DNA of 64,000 nt from Providencia alcalifaciens DSM 30120 (lineage in GTDB: Bacteria > Pseudomonadota > Gammaproteobacteria > Enterobacterales > Enterobacteriaceae): the NCBI RefSeq assembly GCF_000173415.1, contig NZ_ABXW01000017.1, positions 1-64,000 of the forward strand, read 5' to 3'. Positions 46,291-56,505 of this stretch are shown here, piece after piece (the first letter of the stretch is position 1; each line of letters begins with the position of its first letter). A program made the position numbers and the translations under genes. The notes under the pieces are model-generated. The model saw only the letters and a program-made list of their open reading frames with translations, did not search any database and was not told where the DNA came from.

Positions 46291-47664
46291 GTGACTTCAT
46301 TTGCTGACTTAAATGCGCTTCCTGCGGAGCAACTCTCCAATCTGAATGAATTGGGCTTTATCACGATGACCCCAATTCAAGAAGCGGCATTACCCGCGAT
46401 CCTTGCCGGCAAAGATGTCCGTGCACAAGCTAAAACTGGCAGCGGCAAAACGGCAGCTTTTGGCTTGGGATTATTACAACGTATTGATGCCAAAAATTTT
46501 AATACCCAATCCTTAGTTTTATGTCCGACCCGAGAATTGGCGGATCAAGTTGCGAATGAATTACGTCGTTTAGCGCGTTATATTCCTAATCTTAAAATTT
46601 TAACATTATGTGGCGGTGTGCCGTTTAGTGTACAACGTGATTCTTTGGTTCATGCCGCGCATATTTTGGTGGCAACACCGGGTCGTTTACTCGATCACCT
46701 ACACAAAGAAACTGTGCAGTTAGACCATTTACAAACGCTGGTATTGGATGAAGCCGATCGTATGTTAGATATGGGGTTTGCTGATGATATCGATGCTGTA
46801 ATTTCTTTTACGCCAGAAGATCGCCAAACACTCTTATTTTCAGCAACATGGCCGGACAGCATTGCGGCTATTAGCCAACGTATTCAGAAAAACCCACTGA
46901 CCATTGAAATTAATTCAGTTAATGAATTGCCAGATGTGGAGCAGCAATTCTACGAAGTTGCTCGACATGACAAAATTGATTTATTGCAAAAACTCTTAAG
47001 CCGTGAACAACCCGCTTCTTGTGTGGTGTTTTGTAATACTAAAAAAGATTGCCAAGCCGTTTATGATGCCTTGATGGATAGCAATCAAAGCGTTTTAGTA
47101 TTACATGGTGATATGGAGCAGCGCGATCGTGACCAAACGTTAGTGCGGTTTGCGAATGGGAGTAGCCGTGTTTTAGTCGCGACTGACGTAGCATCCCGCG
47201 GTTTGGATATCAAGGCGCTCGAAATGGTGATTAACTTTGAGCTTTCTTGGGATCCTGAAGTCCATGTGCATCGCATTGGACGTACTGCGCGGGCAGGAAA
47301 GAGCGGCTTAGCCATCAGTCTTTGCTCGCCAGAAGAAGCTCAGCGAGCCAATGTGCTTGAAGAGATGCTGAATATCAAGCTGAATTGGTTACCTGTACCG
47401 ACAGGTTTACGAATTACCCCATTAGAAGCCGAAATGGTCACGTTATGCCTTGATGGTGGTAAAAAAGCGAAGATCCGCCCTGGAGATATCTTAGGGGCAT
47501 TAACGGGCGAAGTTGGCTTACAAGGGGATGATATTGGCAAAATTGCGATTCACCCAATGCATGCCTACGTTGCGATTAAAAAATCAGTCGCGAATCAAGC
47601 ATGGAAACAACTACAGCAAGGCAAAATTAAAGGAAAATCAGTAAGAGCCCGATTACTGAAATAA
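46291..47664 (+). CDS. dbpA: ATP-dependent RNA helicase DbpA
   Basis: The 457-residue DEAD-box helicase is stimulated by hairpin 92 of 23S rRNA and acts in large-subunit assembly. Motifs are AKTGSGKTAAFG (I), PTRELADQ (Ia), VATPGRLLDH (Ib), DEADRML (II), FSATWP (III), VATDVASRGLD (V) and HRIGRTARAG (VI). The C-terminal RNA-binding domain has MVTLCLDGGKKAKIRPGDILGALTG. GTG 46291 gives MTSFADLNALP and exactly the E. coli length, with CGGA upstream; ATG 46282 has no ribosome site. Confidence 0.95.
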   Translation: MTSFADLNALPAEQLSNLNELGFITMTPIQEAALPAILAGKDVRAQAKTGSGKTAAFGLGLLQRIDAKNFNTQSLVLCPTRELADQVANELRRLARYIPNLKILTLCGGVPFSVQRDSLVHAAHILVATPGRLLDHLHKETVQLDHLQTLVLDEADRMLDMGFADDIDAVISFTPEDRQTLLFSATWPDSIAAISQRIQKNPLTIEINSVNELPDVEQQFYEVARHDKIDLLQKLLSREQPASCVVFCNTKKDCQAVYDALMDSNQSVLVLHGDMEQRDRDQTLVRFANGSSRVLVATDVASRGLDIKALEMVINFELSWDPEVHVHRIGRTARAGKSGLAISLCSPEEAQRANVLEEMLNIKLNWLPVPTGLRITPLEAEMVTLCLDGGKKAKIRPGDILGALTGEVGLQGDDIGKIAIHPMHAYVAIKKSVANQAWKQLQQGKIKGKSVRARLLK

Positions 47665-47683
47665 TATTCTTCCCCGATATTTG

Positions 47684-47725
47684 AAGCCCTAGTTTTAATA
47701 ACCTAAAACTAGGGCTTTTTTGTTT
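47684..47725. terminator. Bidirectional terminator between dbpA and prpD
   Basis: A perfect 13-bp stem (AAGCCCTAGTTTT at 47684-47696 and AAAACTAGGGCTT at 47705-47717) with T run on the plus strand and A run on the other side lies between two convergent units. Confidence 0.9.
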
Positions 47726-47792
47726 CTCTCAAGATGACACAGAGTAAAACGGTTGTTTACAGAAAAACGTTATGAATCGTGAAAACGTCTTT

Positions 47793-49247
47793 TTAAATCA
47801 CAAATAAATCCAAATATTCATTCACTGGCATGTTCTCAAGCAACGGTTTATCTAATGACGCGGATAAAATTCGTCGTTGCTGAGCCTCAGGGAACTGGCG
47901 TGCTAAGTTAGTTCTGAACTTTTTAAGTAACAATGGCATGCCTTCTTGGCGACGACGTTTATGACCAACAGGGTATTCAATGACCACTTCATTTAAGGTT
48001 TGACCATCTTTTAATTTGATGGTGAGAGCATTGGTAATAGAGCGTTTTTCAGGATCATGATAATCCTGTGTAAACGCAGGGTCTTCGTGGCAATGCATTT
48101 TGGCTCGTAGTGCGTCAATGCGGCTGTCTTGAGCAATACTGTCCTCATAGTCAGATGCCGTAAGACGACCAAAAATAAGCGGGATCGCAACCATGTATTG
48201 AATGCAATGGTCGCGATCTGCTGGGTTTTGTAGAGGACCTTGTTTATCAATAATTCGAATGCAGGCTTCATGGGTACGAATTGCAATGGATTCGATATCA
48301 TCGGCGCACTTACCGATTTCTTTCAGTTGGTTATGGAGTTGTAAAGCTGCTTCAACGGCGGTCTGTGCATGGAATTCAGCAGGGAAGGAAATTTTAAAGA
48401 GCACATTTTCCATGACGTAAGAGCCATAAGGTCGCTGAAATTTGAATGACTGCCCGCGGAATAAGGCGTCATAGAATCCCCATGTTTTCGCCGTTAAAGC
48501 CGTTGGGTAACCCATCTCACCTTTTTGAGCCATCAGTGCGAGTCTTACTGCACGGGACGTTGCATCACCTGCAGCCCATGATTTGCGGGAGCCTGTATTG
48601 GGTGTGTGGCGGTAGGTGCGTAAACTGTGCCCATCAACCCATGCGAGGGAAACCGCATTGAGGATTTGCTCACGAGATAGCCCAAGCATTTGTGCGACAA
48701 CAGCTGTTGAGGCAACTTTGACCAAAATGACATGGTCAAGACCGACTTTGTTGAAGGCATTTTCTAGGGCGATGCAGCCTTGAATCTCATGGGCTTTGAT
48801 CATGGCGGTAAGCACATCACGAATGACTAACGGTTTTTTGCCTTTAGCAATGTTTTCGCGAGAAAGCCAATCCGCAGTGGCTAAAATACCACCGAGGTTA
48901 TCCGATGGGTGTCCCCATTCTGCGGCTAACCAAGTGTCGTTGAAATCTAACCAACGACATAGCGTACCAATATTGAATGCGCCTTGGACGGGATCTAATT
49001 GAAACTGCGTGCCAGGTACTTTGGTGCCATTCGGCACAATTGTACCTGGAATAATCGGACCTAATAACTTTTTACAAGCCGGGTATTCAAGGGATTCCAT
49101 ACCGCAGCCTAACGTATCAAGTAAGCAATAATAGGCGGTCTCGTAAGCTAATTTTGACGTGATGGGAAAATCGAGAACATAGTCGACGATATCCGTCATC
49201 ACCGTATCAAATTGAACGTGTGGGGCTGTTTGGGATTGCGTTGTCAT
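47793..49247 (-). CDS. prpD: 2-methylcitrate dehydratase
   Basis: The 484-residue enzyme dehydrates 2-methylcitrate to 2-methyl-cis-aconitate, which AcnB then hydrates. The MmgE/PrpD fold has [56 protein letters not shown] and [16 protein letters not shown] in blocks. It follows prpC by 13 bp on the same strand and ends the operon; E. coli has prpE at this point, but here the terminator comes and dbpA is convergent. Confidence 0.97.
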   Translation of the reverse strand: MTTQSQTAPHVQFDTVMTDIVDYVLDFPITSKLAYETAYYCLLDTLGCGMESLEYPACKKLLGPIIPGTIVPNGTKVPGTQFQLDPVQGAFNIGTLCRWLDFNDTWLAAEWGHPSDNLGGILATADWLSRENIAKGKKPLVIRDVLTAMIKAHEIQGCIALENAFNKVGLDHVILVKVASTAVVAQMLGLSREQILNAVSLAWVDGHSLRTYRHTPNTGSRKSWAAGDATSRAVRLALMAQKGEMGYPTALTAKTWGFYDALFRGQSFKFQRPYGSYVMENVLFKISFPAEFHAQTAVEAALQLHNQLKEIGKCADDIESIAIRTHEACIRIIDKQGPLQNPADRDHCIQYMVAIPLIFGRLTASDYEDSIAQDSRIDALRAKMHCHEDPAFTQDYHDPEKRSITNALTIKLKDGQTLNEVVIEYPVGHKRRRQEGMPLLLKKFRTNLARQFPEAQQRRILSASLDKPLLENMPVNEYLDLFVI

Positions 49248-49260
49248 GGTTTTACCTTAA

Positions 49261-50427
49261 TTAGCGCTGTTCAATAGGAACAAAAAGTTTATTTTCAGGA
49301 CCCGTATAGTTAGCGGAAGGTCGAATAATTTTATTATCTTGGCGTTGTTCAATGATATGGGCTGACCAGCCCGCTATTCGGGCAATTGCAAATAGCGGGG
49401 TGTACATTGCAGTTGGCACGCCCATTAAGTGATAAACCACGGACGAGAACCAATCAAGATTTGGAAACATGCCTTTTTCACGTTTCATTACCGATTCGAT
49501 ATGATCTGCAATGGTATACAAATGTCGATTCATGCTTTGTTCAGACAGTTGTAGCGCCACTGATTTAATGATTGGATGGCGAGGATCTGCCAAGGTATAA
49601 ACGGGGTGACCAAAGCCAATAATGACTTCTGAATTTTTGAGGCGAGCGACAATATCCTGCTCTGCATCTTCTATCGATGAGTAACGCTGCTGAATCTCGA
49701 GTGAAACTTCATTGGCTCCACCATGTTTGGGACCTCTTAAGGCTGCAATGGCACCAGTAATAGCAGAGTAAAAATCAGTCCCAGTTCCTGCAATAACGCG
49801 AGCGGCAAATGTTGAGGCATTGAATTCATGCTCAGCATATAAAATGGAGGCGATATGCATAAATTTTTCCCATTGTGCAGGCGGTTTTTTACCATGCAGC
49901 AAATGTAAAAAATGAGCGCCAATAGAATCATCGTCGGTCATGGTTTCAATACGTCGACCATGATGGCTAAAGTGATACCAATACAGCAAGATAGAGCCAA
50001 GAGACGCCAGTAAGCGGTCTGCAATATCTTTTGCTCCGGCAAGGGTATGAACCTCTTTTTCGGGGAGAACACAGCCCATCATTGACACTCCAGTGCGAAT
50101 AACATCCATGGGGTGTGTATTGGCAGGAATGGATTCCAATGTTTGCTTCACATTGGTTGGCAAACCTCTTAAGGGCTTTAACTTCTCTTTATATGCCGCC
50201 AATTCAGTGCGATTTGGGAGCTTATCGTGGATAAGTAAGTAGGCCACTTCCTCATATTCGCATTGGGTCGCTAAATCGTGGATATCATAGCCACGGTAGT
50301 GGAGGTCATTACCATTACGACCGACGGTACAAAGCGCGGTATTCCCTGCTGTTACGCCTGATAAAGCAACGGATTTTTTAGGTTTGAAGCTTGGTGTTAC
50401 AGCGCTGTTAAGTTGTTCATTCATCAT
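49261..50427 (-). CDS. prpC: 2-methylcitrate synthase
   Basis: The 388-residue citrate-synthase-family enzyme condenses propionyl-CoA with oxaloacetate. The catalytic signature [14 protein letters not shown] gives one active His, and [20 protein letters not shown] the other; the Asp is in [19 protein letters not shown]. Two ATGs stand at 50427 and 50424. It lies between prpB and prpD in the propionate operon. It is shorter than GltA and lacks its N-terminal allosteric region, consistent with PrpC. Confidence 0.96.
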   Translation of the reverse strand: MMNEQLNSAVTPSFKPKKSVALSGVTAGNTALCTVGRNGNDLHYRGYDIHDLATQCEYEEVAYLLIHDKLPNRTELAAYKEKLKPLRGLPTNVKQTLESIPANTHPMDVIRTGVSMMGCVLPEKEVHTLAGAKDIADRLLASLGSILLYWYHFSHHGRRIETMTDDDSIGAHFLHLLHGKKPPAQWEKFMHIASILYAEHEFNASTFAARVIAGTGTDFYSAITGAIAALRGPKHGGANEVSLEIQQRYSSIEDAEQDIVARLKNSEVIIGFGHPVYTLADPRHPIIKSVALQLSEQSMNRHLYTIADHIESVMKREKGMFPNLDWFSSVVYHLMGVPTAMYTPLFAIARIAGWSAHIIEQRQDNKIIRPSANYTGPENKLFVPIEQR

Positions 50428-50497
50428 GGATTCCTTGTAGGGGACAGAGACGACTACAACTTGCTCTATTCACGGTTTATTTGGTGATTAAAAAGGC

Positions 50498-51388
50498 TTA
50501 GCGTTTTTTATTTTGTGAAAATAACGCATCCAGTTTTTCTTCATATTGATAGTAATTGATGGATTTATAGAGCTCTTCACGGGTTTGCATTAATGGCACA
50601 ACGCTTTTTTGCGTTCCTTCTTGGCGTAACGTGGTGTACACCTGTTCAGCCGCTTTATTCATGGCTCGAAAAGCGGAAAGTGGATACAGCGCGATGGCAA
50701 TCCCGACGCTGCGAAGCTCATCAAGCGTAAATAGAGGTGTTTGACCAAATTCGGTTAAATTAGCCAATACAGGGACTTGTGTATGGCGAGTAAATTGTTG
50801 GTACATGCTTAACTCGGTGATGGCTTCAGGGAATAGCATATCTGCGCCTGCCTCGATGTAGGCGTTTGCTCTTTCTAGAGCGGCTTCGAGTCCTTCAACC
50901 GCGAGGGCATCAGTGCGTGCCATAATGACAAATTTCTCATCCACTCTGGCATCTACAGCAGCCTTAATGCGGTCAACCATTTCTTGTGTAGAAACAATCT
51001 CTTTATTCGGACGATGTCCGCAACGTTTAGCGCCTACTTGGTCTTCCAGATGCAGCCCTGCGGCTCCGGCTTTAGCCATGGATTTTACGGTACGCGCGAC
51101 GTTAAATGCGGAGGGACCAAAACCAATATCGGCATCCACCATTAGCGGTAAATCACACACATCGGTGATACGACGAATATCAATGAGTACATCGTCAAGG
51201 GTAGAGATACCTAAGTCAGGAAGACCTAAAGAACCCGCAGCAACCCCCCCACCTGATAAGTAAATGGCTTTATAGCCCGCTTGTTGGGCAAGCAGTGCAT
51301 GGTTTGCATTGATTGTGCCGACTAACTGAAGTGGAGACTCGTGGTTAATCGCCTCTCGAAATTTTTGACCTGCGGAATGGCTAGACAT
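50498..51388 (-). CDS. prpB: 2-methylisocitrate lyase
   Basis: The 296-residue member of the isocitrate lyase superfamily cleaves 2-methylisocitrate to pyruvate and succinate. It has AGQKFREAI, the DADIGFG metal site, and the catalytic loop [12 protein letters not shown] with its Cys. ATG 51388 gives [10 protein letters not shown] and exactly the E. coli length; a GTG two codons upstream overlaps the ribosome site GAGGTG. It is the first gene of prpBCD, driven by a sigma-54 promoter. Confidence 0.97.
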   Translation of the reverse strand: MSSHSAGQKFREAINHESPLQLVGTINANHALLAQQAGYKAIYLSGGGVAAGSLGLPDLGISTLDDVLIDIRRITDVCDLPLMVDADIGFGPSAFNVARTVKSMAKAGAAGLHLEDQVGAKRCGHRPNKEIVSTQEMVDRIKAAVDARVDEKFVIMARTDALAVEGLEAALERANAYIEAGADMLFPEAITELSMYQQFTRHTQVPVLANLTEFGQTPLFTLDELRSVGIAIALYPLSAFRAMNKAAEQVYTTLRQEGTQKSVVPLMQTREELYKSINYYQYEEKLDALFSQNKKR

Positions 51389-51446
51389 AAACACCTCATA
51401 ATCTGTTAATTCTGTGTAAATGATCTTTGATAACTATAGTGAGATA

Positions 51447-51462
51447 GCAATTGATGTGCCAG
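51447..51462 (-). promoter_or_regulatory. Sigma-54 promoter of prpBCD
   Basis: On the minus strand TGGCAC-ATCAA-TTGCT matches the -24/-12 consensus (TGGCAC-N5-TTGCA/T) perfectly. It lies about 60 bp before the prpB start, giving a leader of about 45 bases. This fits control by the enhancer-binding protein PrpR encoded divergently. Confidence 0.93.
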
Positions 51463-51570
51463 TCTGCCCTGAAATACAAAAAATATTATTAATTGTTATA
51501 TATCAATTAGATAAAAATAATCTGTTTTTATGTGATGAAAGAGTCACTATTGAGTGAATGAATTGGTGTA

Positions 51571-51602
51571 TTTCATTGAAACACCATATTGTTACATGAA
51601 AC
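51571..51602. promoter_or_regulatory. Candidate PrpR enhancer sites
   Basis: Two palindromes lie in tandem: TTTCATTGAAA (51571-51581) and GTTACATGAAAC (51591-51602, one mismatch). Their centres are 20-21 bp apart, on one helix face, about 110-140 bp upstream of the sigma-54 promoter. They also sit just before prpR. Their identity as PrpR sites is inferred from position. Confidence 0.5.
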
Positions 51603-51644
51603 AAAATTGAAACATCGTAAAGCGCAGTATTGCGGAGGAGAAAA

Positions 51645-53252
51645 ATGGAAAAGCCGATTATTTGGACCGTCTCAGTATCTCGCCTTTATACGCTATTTCG
51701 TGATATTAGCCCCGAATTTAGCGCGCAAGCCGATATTACGGCACTTAATATCGGCTTTGATCAAGCTGTAGAAGAAGTGCGTCGCCGTCTAAAAGAGGGG
51801 CATTGTGATGCGATTATTAGTGCTGGATCTAATGGGGCTTACTTAAAAAGCCATATTTCTGTCCCAGTGATTATCGTTAACATTAATGGGTTTGATGTGA
51901 TGCAAGCACTCGCTAAAGCACGAGAAATTAGCGATAAAATTGGGATCATTAGTTATCAAAAAATTATGCCTGCCTTAGAACAATTCCAAGAAAATTTTTG
52001 TTTGCAGATTGAGCAGCGAAGCTATGTGACGGCAGAAGATGCTCGAGCACAATTGAAGTCTTTGAAAGCGATGGGGATCCATGTTGTGGTGGGAGCCGGG
52101 CTTATCACTGATCTTGCCGAAGAAATGGGGATGACGGGTATTTTCGTCTATTCTACACAAACTATTCGGCAAGCCTTTTCTGATGCCATTGAACTTAGCC
52201 GAATGTCTCATCGACATGTACTTAACCAAGCAAATTATCCGCAGCTCAACATGGCAAAAGTTAGGCACACGATTAATGACCTTATCGGTTTATCGCCCGC
52301 AATGGAGCGGGTCCGCCAAACGATTATGTTATATGCTCGTTCAGATGCGACGGTGCTCATTCAAGGGGAAAGTGGGACAGGTAAAGAGATGGTGGCACAA
52401 GCCATTCATCATGAATTCAGTTTATTTAACCAACAAAAACGAAGTAAGCAACAAATGCCGTTTGTTGCCGTTAACTGCGGTGCGATTCCTGAAACATTAC
52501 TGGAAGCTGAGCTATTTGGCTATGAAGAGGGCGCCTTTACGGGGTCTCGTCGTGGCGGGCGAGCAGGTTTATTTGAGCTAGCGAATGGCGGAACGCTGTT
52601 TCTTGATGAAATTGGAGAAATGCCAGTCGCATTACAAACTCGCTTATTACGTGTGTTAGAAGAACGTTCAGTGGTGCGAGTTGGGGGATACCGCCCCTTG
52701 CAGATCAATGTGCGCGTGATCTGTGCAACCCACTGTGATCTGGATAAATGGGTAGCAGAAGGAAGGTTTCGAAGTGACCTCTTTTATCGTTTAGGTGTGC
52801 TTCGTATGAAAGTCCCTGCACTATCAGAACGAGGTGATGATATTTTCATGCTTTCAGAACGATTATTAAAATTAGCTTTCGCAGGGTTGCAACTGCCACT
52901 TCCTGCTTTTCGAGTTCAGCAATTGCTCAGTTGTCGAGATTTTCTACTTGCCTATTCTTGGCCAGGAAATGTTAGGGAACTACGTAACCTAATGGAGCGG
53001 GTTGCGCTCTATTGTAGCGCCTATGCGGATAAAAGCATCAATCCAGACATGTTAATGATGCTATCTCCAGAAAGGCGTGCCGTGTCTACACCCCCAATTA
53101 GTCAACAAACAACAGAGTCGCTAGAGCAAGTGATGGCAAGGTTTAATGGCGATCGTAAGGCGGTGGCGGAGTATTTAGGGATTAGCCGAACTACTTTGTG
53201 GCGCCGTCTTCGTCCTAGTTCACGCTCTATCTGTGTTGGCTTCACTCGCTAA
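51645..53252 (+). CDS. prpR: Propionate catabolism regulator PrpR (sigma-54 activator)
   Basis: The 535-residue activator has a PrpR_N sensor domain (about 1-200) for 2-methylcitrate, an AAA+ domain with Walker A (GESGTGKEM), the sigma-54 contact loop GAFTGS and Walker B ([10 protein letters not shown]), and a Fis-type helix-turn-helix at the end ([20 protein letters not shown]). The last residue of the contact loop is Ser rather than Ala, as in E. coli PrpR. ATG 51645 follows GGAGGAG; a longer frame upstream has no support. Confidence 0.96.
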   Translation: MEKPIIWTVSVSRLYTLFRDISPEFSAQADITALNIGFDQAVEEVRRRLKEGHCDAIISAGSNGAYLKSHISVPVIIVNINGFDVMQALAKAREISDKIGIISYQKIMPALEQFQENFCLQIEQRSYVTAEDARAQLKSLKAMGIHVVVGAGLITDLAEEMGMTGIFVYSTQTIRQAFSDAIELSRMSHRHVLNQANYPQLNMAKVRHTINDLIGLSPAMERVRQTIMLYARSDATVLIQGESGTGKEMVAQAIHHEFSLFNQQKRSKQQMPFVAVNCGAIPETLLEAELFGYEEGAFTGSRRGGRAGLFELANGGTLFLDEIGEMPVALQTRLLRVLEERSVVRVGGYRPLQINVRVICATHCDLDKWVAEGRFRSDLFYRLGVLRMKVPALSERGDDIFMLSERLLKLAFAGLQLPLPAFRVQQLLSCRDFLLAYSWPGNVRELRNLMERVALYCSAYADKSINPDMLMMLSPERRAVSTPPISQQTTESLEQVMARFNGDRKAVAEYLGISRTTLWRRLRPSSRSICVGFTR

Positions 53253-53839
53253 CCCTAGTCACATACTAGTGTATACTCCTAGGGATTAGTTCATTTGCCG
53301 CCTTGCTACAGCGCGAACTAGTTAGGAGACAACTTGGAGTTAGAAAACAATTATTAAAGCAAGATAATAATTTATAAATAATGAATACCACTAATTAAGT
53401 ATATTGATAAACTTGAGGCTAATTAATTAGCTAAATTAGTTTTGAATAAATTTCTTTTAAAAAAAACGATAAATATATTTTGAAAGATGGGACTGAAGCA
53501 GGGAGTTGTGTTTCAAAAAGTAACAATAGGGATTTTTTTGGGGATTATCTTATCATATTGATAATAAATGGTTTGCTTGTTTTTATGGCGATTTTTTAGG
53601 GGGTTTTACTGCATAAAAAAACGTGATTTTTCTCACATAAATAAATTTACTAGTCATCATTAGTTTTTCTCATTGTCATTCCCTCGATGAAAGATCTATA
53701 TTGCGCTCAAATTAGCCTCATCTATTTAATTTCATCACTGCACTAGTCGCTAAGGTATATTCATTTTTGTGAATATTGCTATCGTCATGACCGACGTCTT
53801 GCAGCGCAGAGTATTTATTTTATTTTTGGAGAGTGGGAC
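53253..53839. other. 587-bp intergenic region with ACTAGT palindromes
   Basis: No gene is seen. A hairpin directly after prpR has outer arms CTAACCCTAG (53249-53258) and CTAGGGATTAG (53279-53289, one bulge), with an ACTAGT-centred inner palindrome. Further on, CGAACTAGTTA at 53314-53324 equals one half of the E. coli trp operator. The remainder is AT-rich and should contain the promoter of the MFS gene. Confidence 0.5.
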
Positions 53840-55003
53840 GTGAAAGAGTCCACCATTTTAATGCGTAAAAGCGACAATACCTTTGTACCTGTTGCAGGCT
53901 TAACCCTGTTTGCTATTGCATCTGGTTACCTGATGAGCTTAATCCCACTATCGATGGGCAGCTTTGATATTGATACTCAGTATGCGGGCTGGTTAGCGAG
54001 CGCCTACTATATTGGTTTATTGATTGGTTCAATGATGATTGAACCTGTGATCGCAAAAATTGGTCACCGTCTCTCTTTTATTGGTTTTCTCGTCATGCTG
54101 GCGGTTACCGTTATTTTATTGCCATGGACGCCAACCATTGAAGCATGGTTACCTAACCGTTTAATCGCAGGTATTGCGGTGGCGGGAATTTTTGTGGTGG
54201 TAGAATCGTGGTTATTGATTGGCGATAACCCTAAAGAACGTGCGAAGCGATTAAGCTTTTACATGACCTCATTATATGGCGGCACGACGTTGGGTCAGCT
54301 CGCAATTGGTGTTATTGGGACTCAAGGGGTTGTGCCATTTATTGTTGTATTAGGTTTGTTACTTGTCGCGATTTTACCGCCATTACTTGTGCGTCAAGGA
54401 CAACCTGCATGTGGGCTGCACCAGAAGCTCTCATTGAAACAAATTACACGTTTAAGTAAACCCGCAATAATGGGCTGCATGGTCTCTGGAATTGTAATGG
54501 GCACCATTTATGGATTAATGCCGCTGTCTCTGAAAAATGATCACTATACAACTGACCAAGTCGGGGTACTGATGGCATCGATCATTTTGGGTGGGATGCT
54601 GATTCAGCCCGTGATCAGTAAGTTGTCGGTGATGATGAGCAAAACATTGTTATTGGCGATGGTGTCACTATTAGGCGTATTTGCGATGGGAATGATTTAT
54701 ATCTCAACAGATTACGTGGTGATGATCGTGGCATTAGCATTACTGGGAATGTCTTCATTTGCCTTATATCCCATCGCCATTACATTAGCGTGTGATAATT
54801 TAGACTCATCTTTTATTGTCGCTGCAACGCAAGTGATGTTATTTAGCTACAGTGTGGGTTCTGCGATGGGACCGATTGCTGCTGGCACATTACTAGAGCA
54901 ACATAGTGGGCTAACCAATTTCTTCTTTATTGTATTGTTAGTGACTGCGATTTATATGTTGATCGCAAGTTTACGTCGTAAAGCGAGCGTCTTGGCTAAC
55001 TAA
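53840..55003 (+). CDS. MFS transporter, YcaD-like
   Basis: The 387-residue inner-membrane protein has about twelve transmembrane helices. It resembles E. coli YcaD in FVVVESWLLIGDNPKERAKRLSFYM, SGIVMGTIYGLMPL and ALYPIAITLACDN (as blocks). The usual MFS loop after helix 2 is MMIEPVIAKIGHRLSF. Substrate is unknown. The start is GTG 53840 with GGAGAG upstream. It stands alone and ends at a strong terminator. Confidence 0.85.
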   Translation: MKESTILMRKSDNTFVPVAGLTLFAIASGYLMSLIPLSMGSFDIDTQYAGWLASAYYIGLLIGSMMIEPVIAKIGHRLSFIGFLVMLAVTVILLPWTPTIEAWLPNRLIAGIAVAGIFVVVESWLLIGDNPKERAKRLSFYMTSLYGGTTLGQLAIGVIGTQGVVPFIVVLGLLLVAILPPLLVRQGQPACGLHQKLSLKQITRLSKPAIMGCMVSGIVMGTIYGLMPLSLKNDHYTTDQVGVLMASIILGGMLIQPVISKLSVMMSKTLLLAMVSLLGVFAMGMIYISTDYVVMIVALALLGMSSFALYPIAITLACDNLDSSFIVAATQVMLFSYSVGSAMGPIAAGTLLEQHSGLTNFFFIVLLVTAIYMLIASLRRKASVLAN

Positions 55004-55024
55004 TTGAACTTGGTAGTGAAAAAT

Positions 55025-55060
55025 AAAACGCGCTATTTTGACTCAGTAGCGCGTTTTTTT
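55025..55060. terminator. Bidirectional terminator after the MFS gene
   Basis: A perfect 11-bp stem (AAAACGCGCTA at 55025-55035 and TAGCGCGTTTT at 55047-55057) is flanked by A and T runs. It serves the MFS gene and the convergent ATP-grasp gene. Confidence 0.9.
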
Positions 55061-55064
55061 ATGG

Positions 55065-56006
55065 TTATTTTTTCTTACTTAGGCTGGCGAGTGTTAGCTC
55101 TGGCTTGAATGTGTGAAGCATATTGGGTGTCGTAATTTTTTGTTCCCATAATTCGCCCAGTTTAAAATCCCAAGAAAGCGGGGTAATGACGGTGCGTCCT
55201 GCATTGGGAGCAAACGTGAGCTCGCTAAAATAGAGCTTATTTTCAGCCATTAAAAAATCAGCTCGGCAATAATCAAATGGGGTCACCAAAATTTCGGCTA
55301 GCCTTAACATCTCTCTAAACTGAGTTGGTTCATTAATAGGCTCTAACATTTGAGGGTAGCCAAAACTCACTGGTTGTAGCTGCCAATCGGTATCATAAAG
55401 ATTGATAAATTCAGTACCGTCCTCATCCGTATAATCGATTTCAGCGTAAACGGGTTTACCTGAAAAACAGTGAATACGACAAGTTTCAGGCACTAGCTTT
55501 CTTGTTTTCTGCTCAAATAAATCAATGTATTCTTCGCAAATAATTTGTGAAGGAATATTTTTATAATGGCGTTCACGAGTAATGTAATAGAGATTCTTCA
55601 TTAAATGGAACGACAACTTATCTTTGGCTTTTTGTAAGTCAAATTTGGATTTATCCGTGCAAATAATGCTACTACCACTGTCGTGAGTGCACTTTAAGAC
55701 GAAACGTTGCGGAAGTTTGGTTAAATCAATTTCATCCACATGCTGATATGTCGCAAGAATCGGTACGATATGTTCTTGTCCGATAGTCTGTGTGACATAT
55801 TCGCGCACGGCAAGCTTGTCAGCGAATTGACTATGAAGTGGATTTCGGTCGTGAATCATTCGAAAATTCACTTTTTCATTAAAACTTTTCGGTGAGTTAA
55901 AATTGGGGTAATAGCCTAATTTTTTGATAAATTTACTCGTTAGGTAATTTTTATCACTCATAATAAATGTGCGAATTTTTTTTAGGAAATATTCTGTTTT
56001 TTTCAT
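55065..56006 (-). CDS. TupA-like ATP-grasp protein
   Basis: The 313-residue protein has the TupA-like ATP-grasp pattern: KLGYYPNFNSPKSFNEKVNFRMIHDRNPLHSQFADKLAVREYV (as blocks), LPQRFVLKCTHDSGS (nucleotide-binding Lys), ICEEYIDL, and DYCRADFLMAENKLYFSELTFAPNAG with metal-binding Asp/Glu. Such proteins occur in capsule, teichuronic acid and O-antigen loci and may ligate amino acids to sugars. Here it stands alone, with no glycan gene nearby. The start is weak: ATG 56006 is preferred over TTG 56012, and neither has a good ribosome site. Confidence 0.82.
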   Translation of the reverse strand: MKKTEYFLKKIRTFIMSDKNYLTSKFIKKLGYYPNFNSPKSFNEKVNFRMIHDRNPLHSQFADKLAVREYVTQTIGQEHIVPILATYQHVDEIDLTKLPQRFVLKCTHDSGSSIICTDKSKFDLQKAKDKLSFHLMKNLYYITRERHYKNIPSQIICEEYIDLFEQKTRKLVPETCRIHCFSGKPVYAEIDYTDEDGTEFINLYDTDWQLQPVSFGYPQMLEPINEPTQFREMLRLAEILVTPFDYCRADFLMAENKLYFSELTFAPNAGRTVITPLSWDFKLGELWEQKITTPNMLHTFKPELTLASLSKKK

Positions 56007-56012
56007 AAACAA

Positions 56013-56505
56013 GCAACCATTCTTAATAAATTAGTATTTTATTAATGTTTTTATAGTTTGGATTATATTAACCACTATTTAAATGATGACTAAATGATAA
56101 TAGCAATCACATTGCTATTATTAAGAGTTTCTTAAGGATTCTGCTTAGTTTTAATGTAATTGAATGATATTTAAACTAAATTTAATTTAAGGTAAATCAA
56201 ATGATTAAATTTCAATTTAGTATATCAACTGTTTAAGTTTCGGGGTGATTAATTTTAAAATTAAATAATTATTTCATATTCTATATTTAAATTAATTATT
56301 AATCATATAGTGTCAATGACTGAAATCTTAAAGTAATTAAGAATAGTAAATAGAGTAAAAATATTGAGGATATTTAAATACTTTGCCAATAAGTTAATTT
56401 TAGTTAATTTAATGTTAAATTTCTGATGATATCAAAATATAGATTGCTGAAATGAATTGTGTGATAATTATCACACATAACTATTCTTTCAATTATTATT
56501 CAATT
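56013..56505. other. AT-rich intergenic region with a perfect 11-bp palindrome
   Basis: About 490 bp without a gene, between two divergent genes. It contains a perfect hairpin, ATAATAGCAAT (56097-56107) with ATTGCTATTAT (56111-56121), about 90 bp upstream of the ATP-grasp gene. No T run follows, so an operator or RNA structure is as likely as a terminator. Confidence 0.5.
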
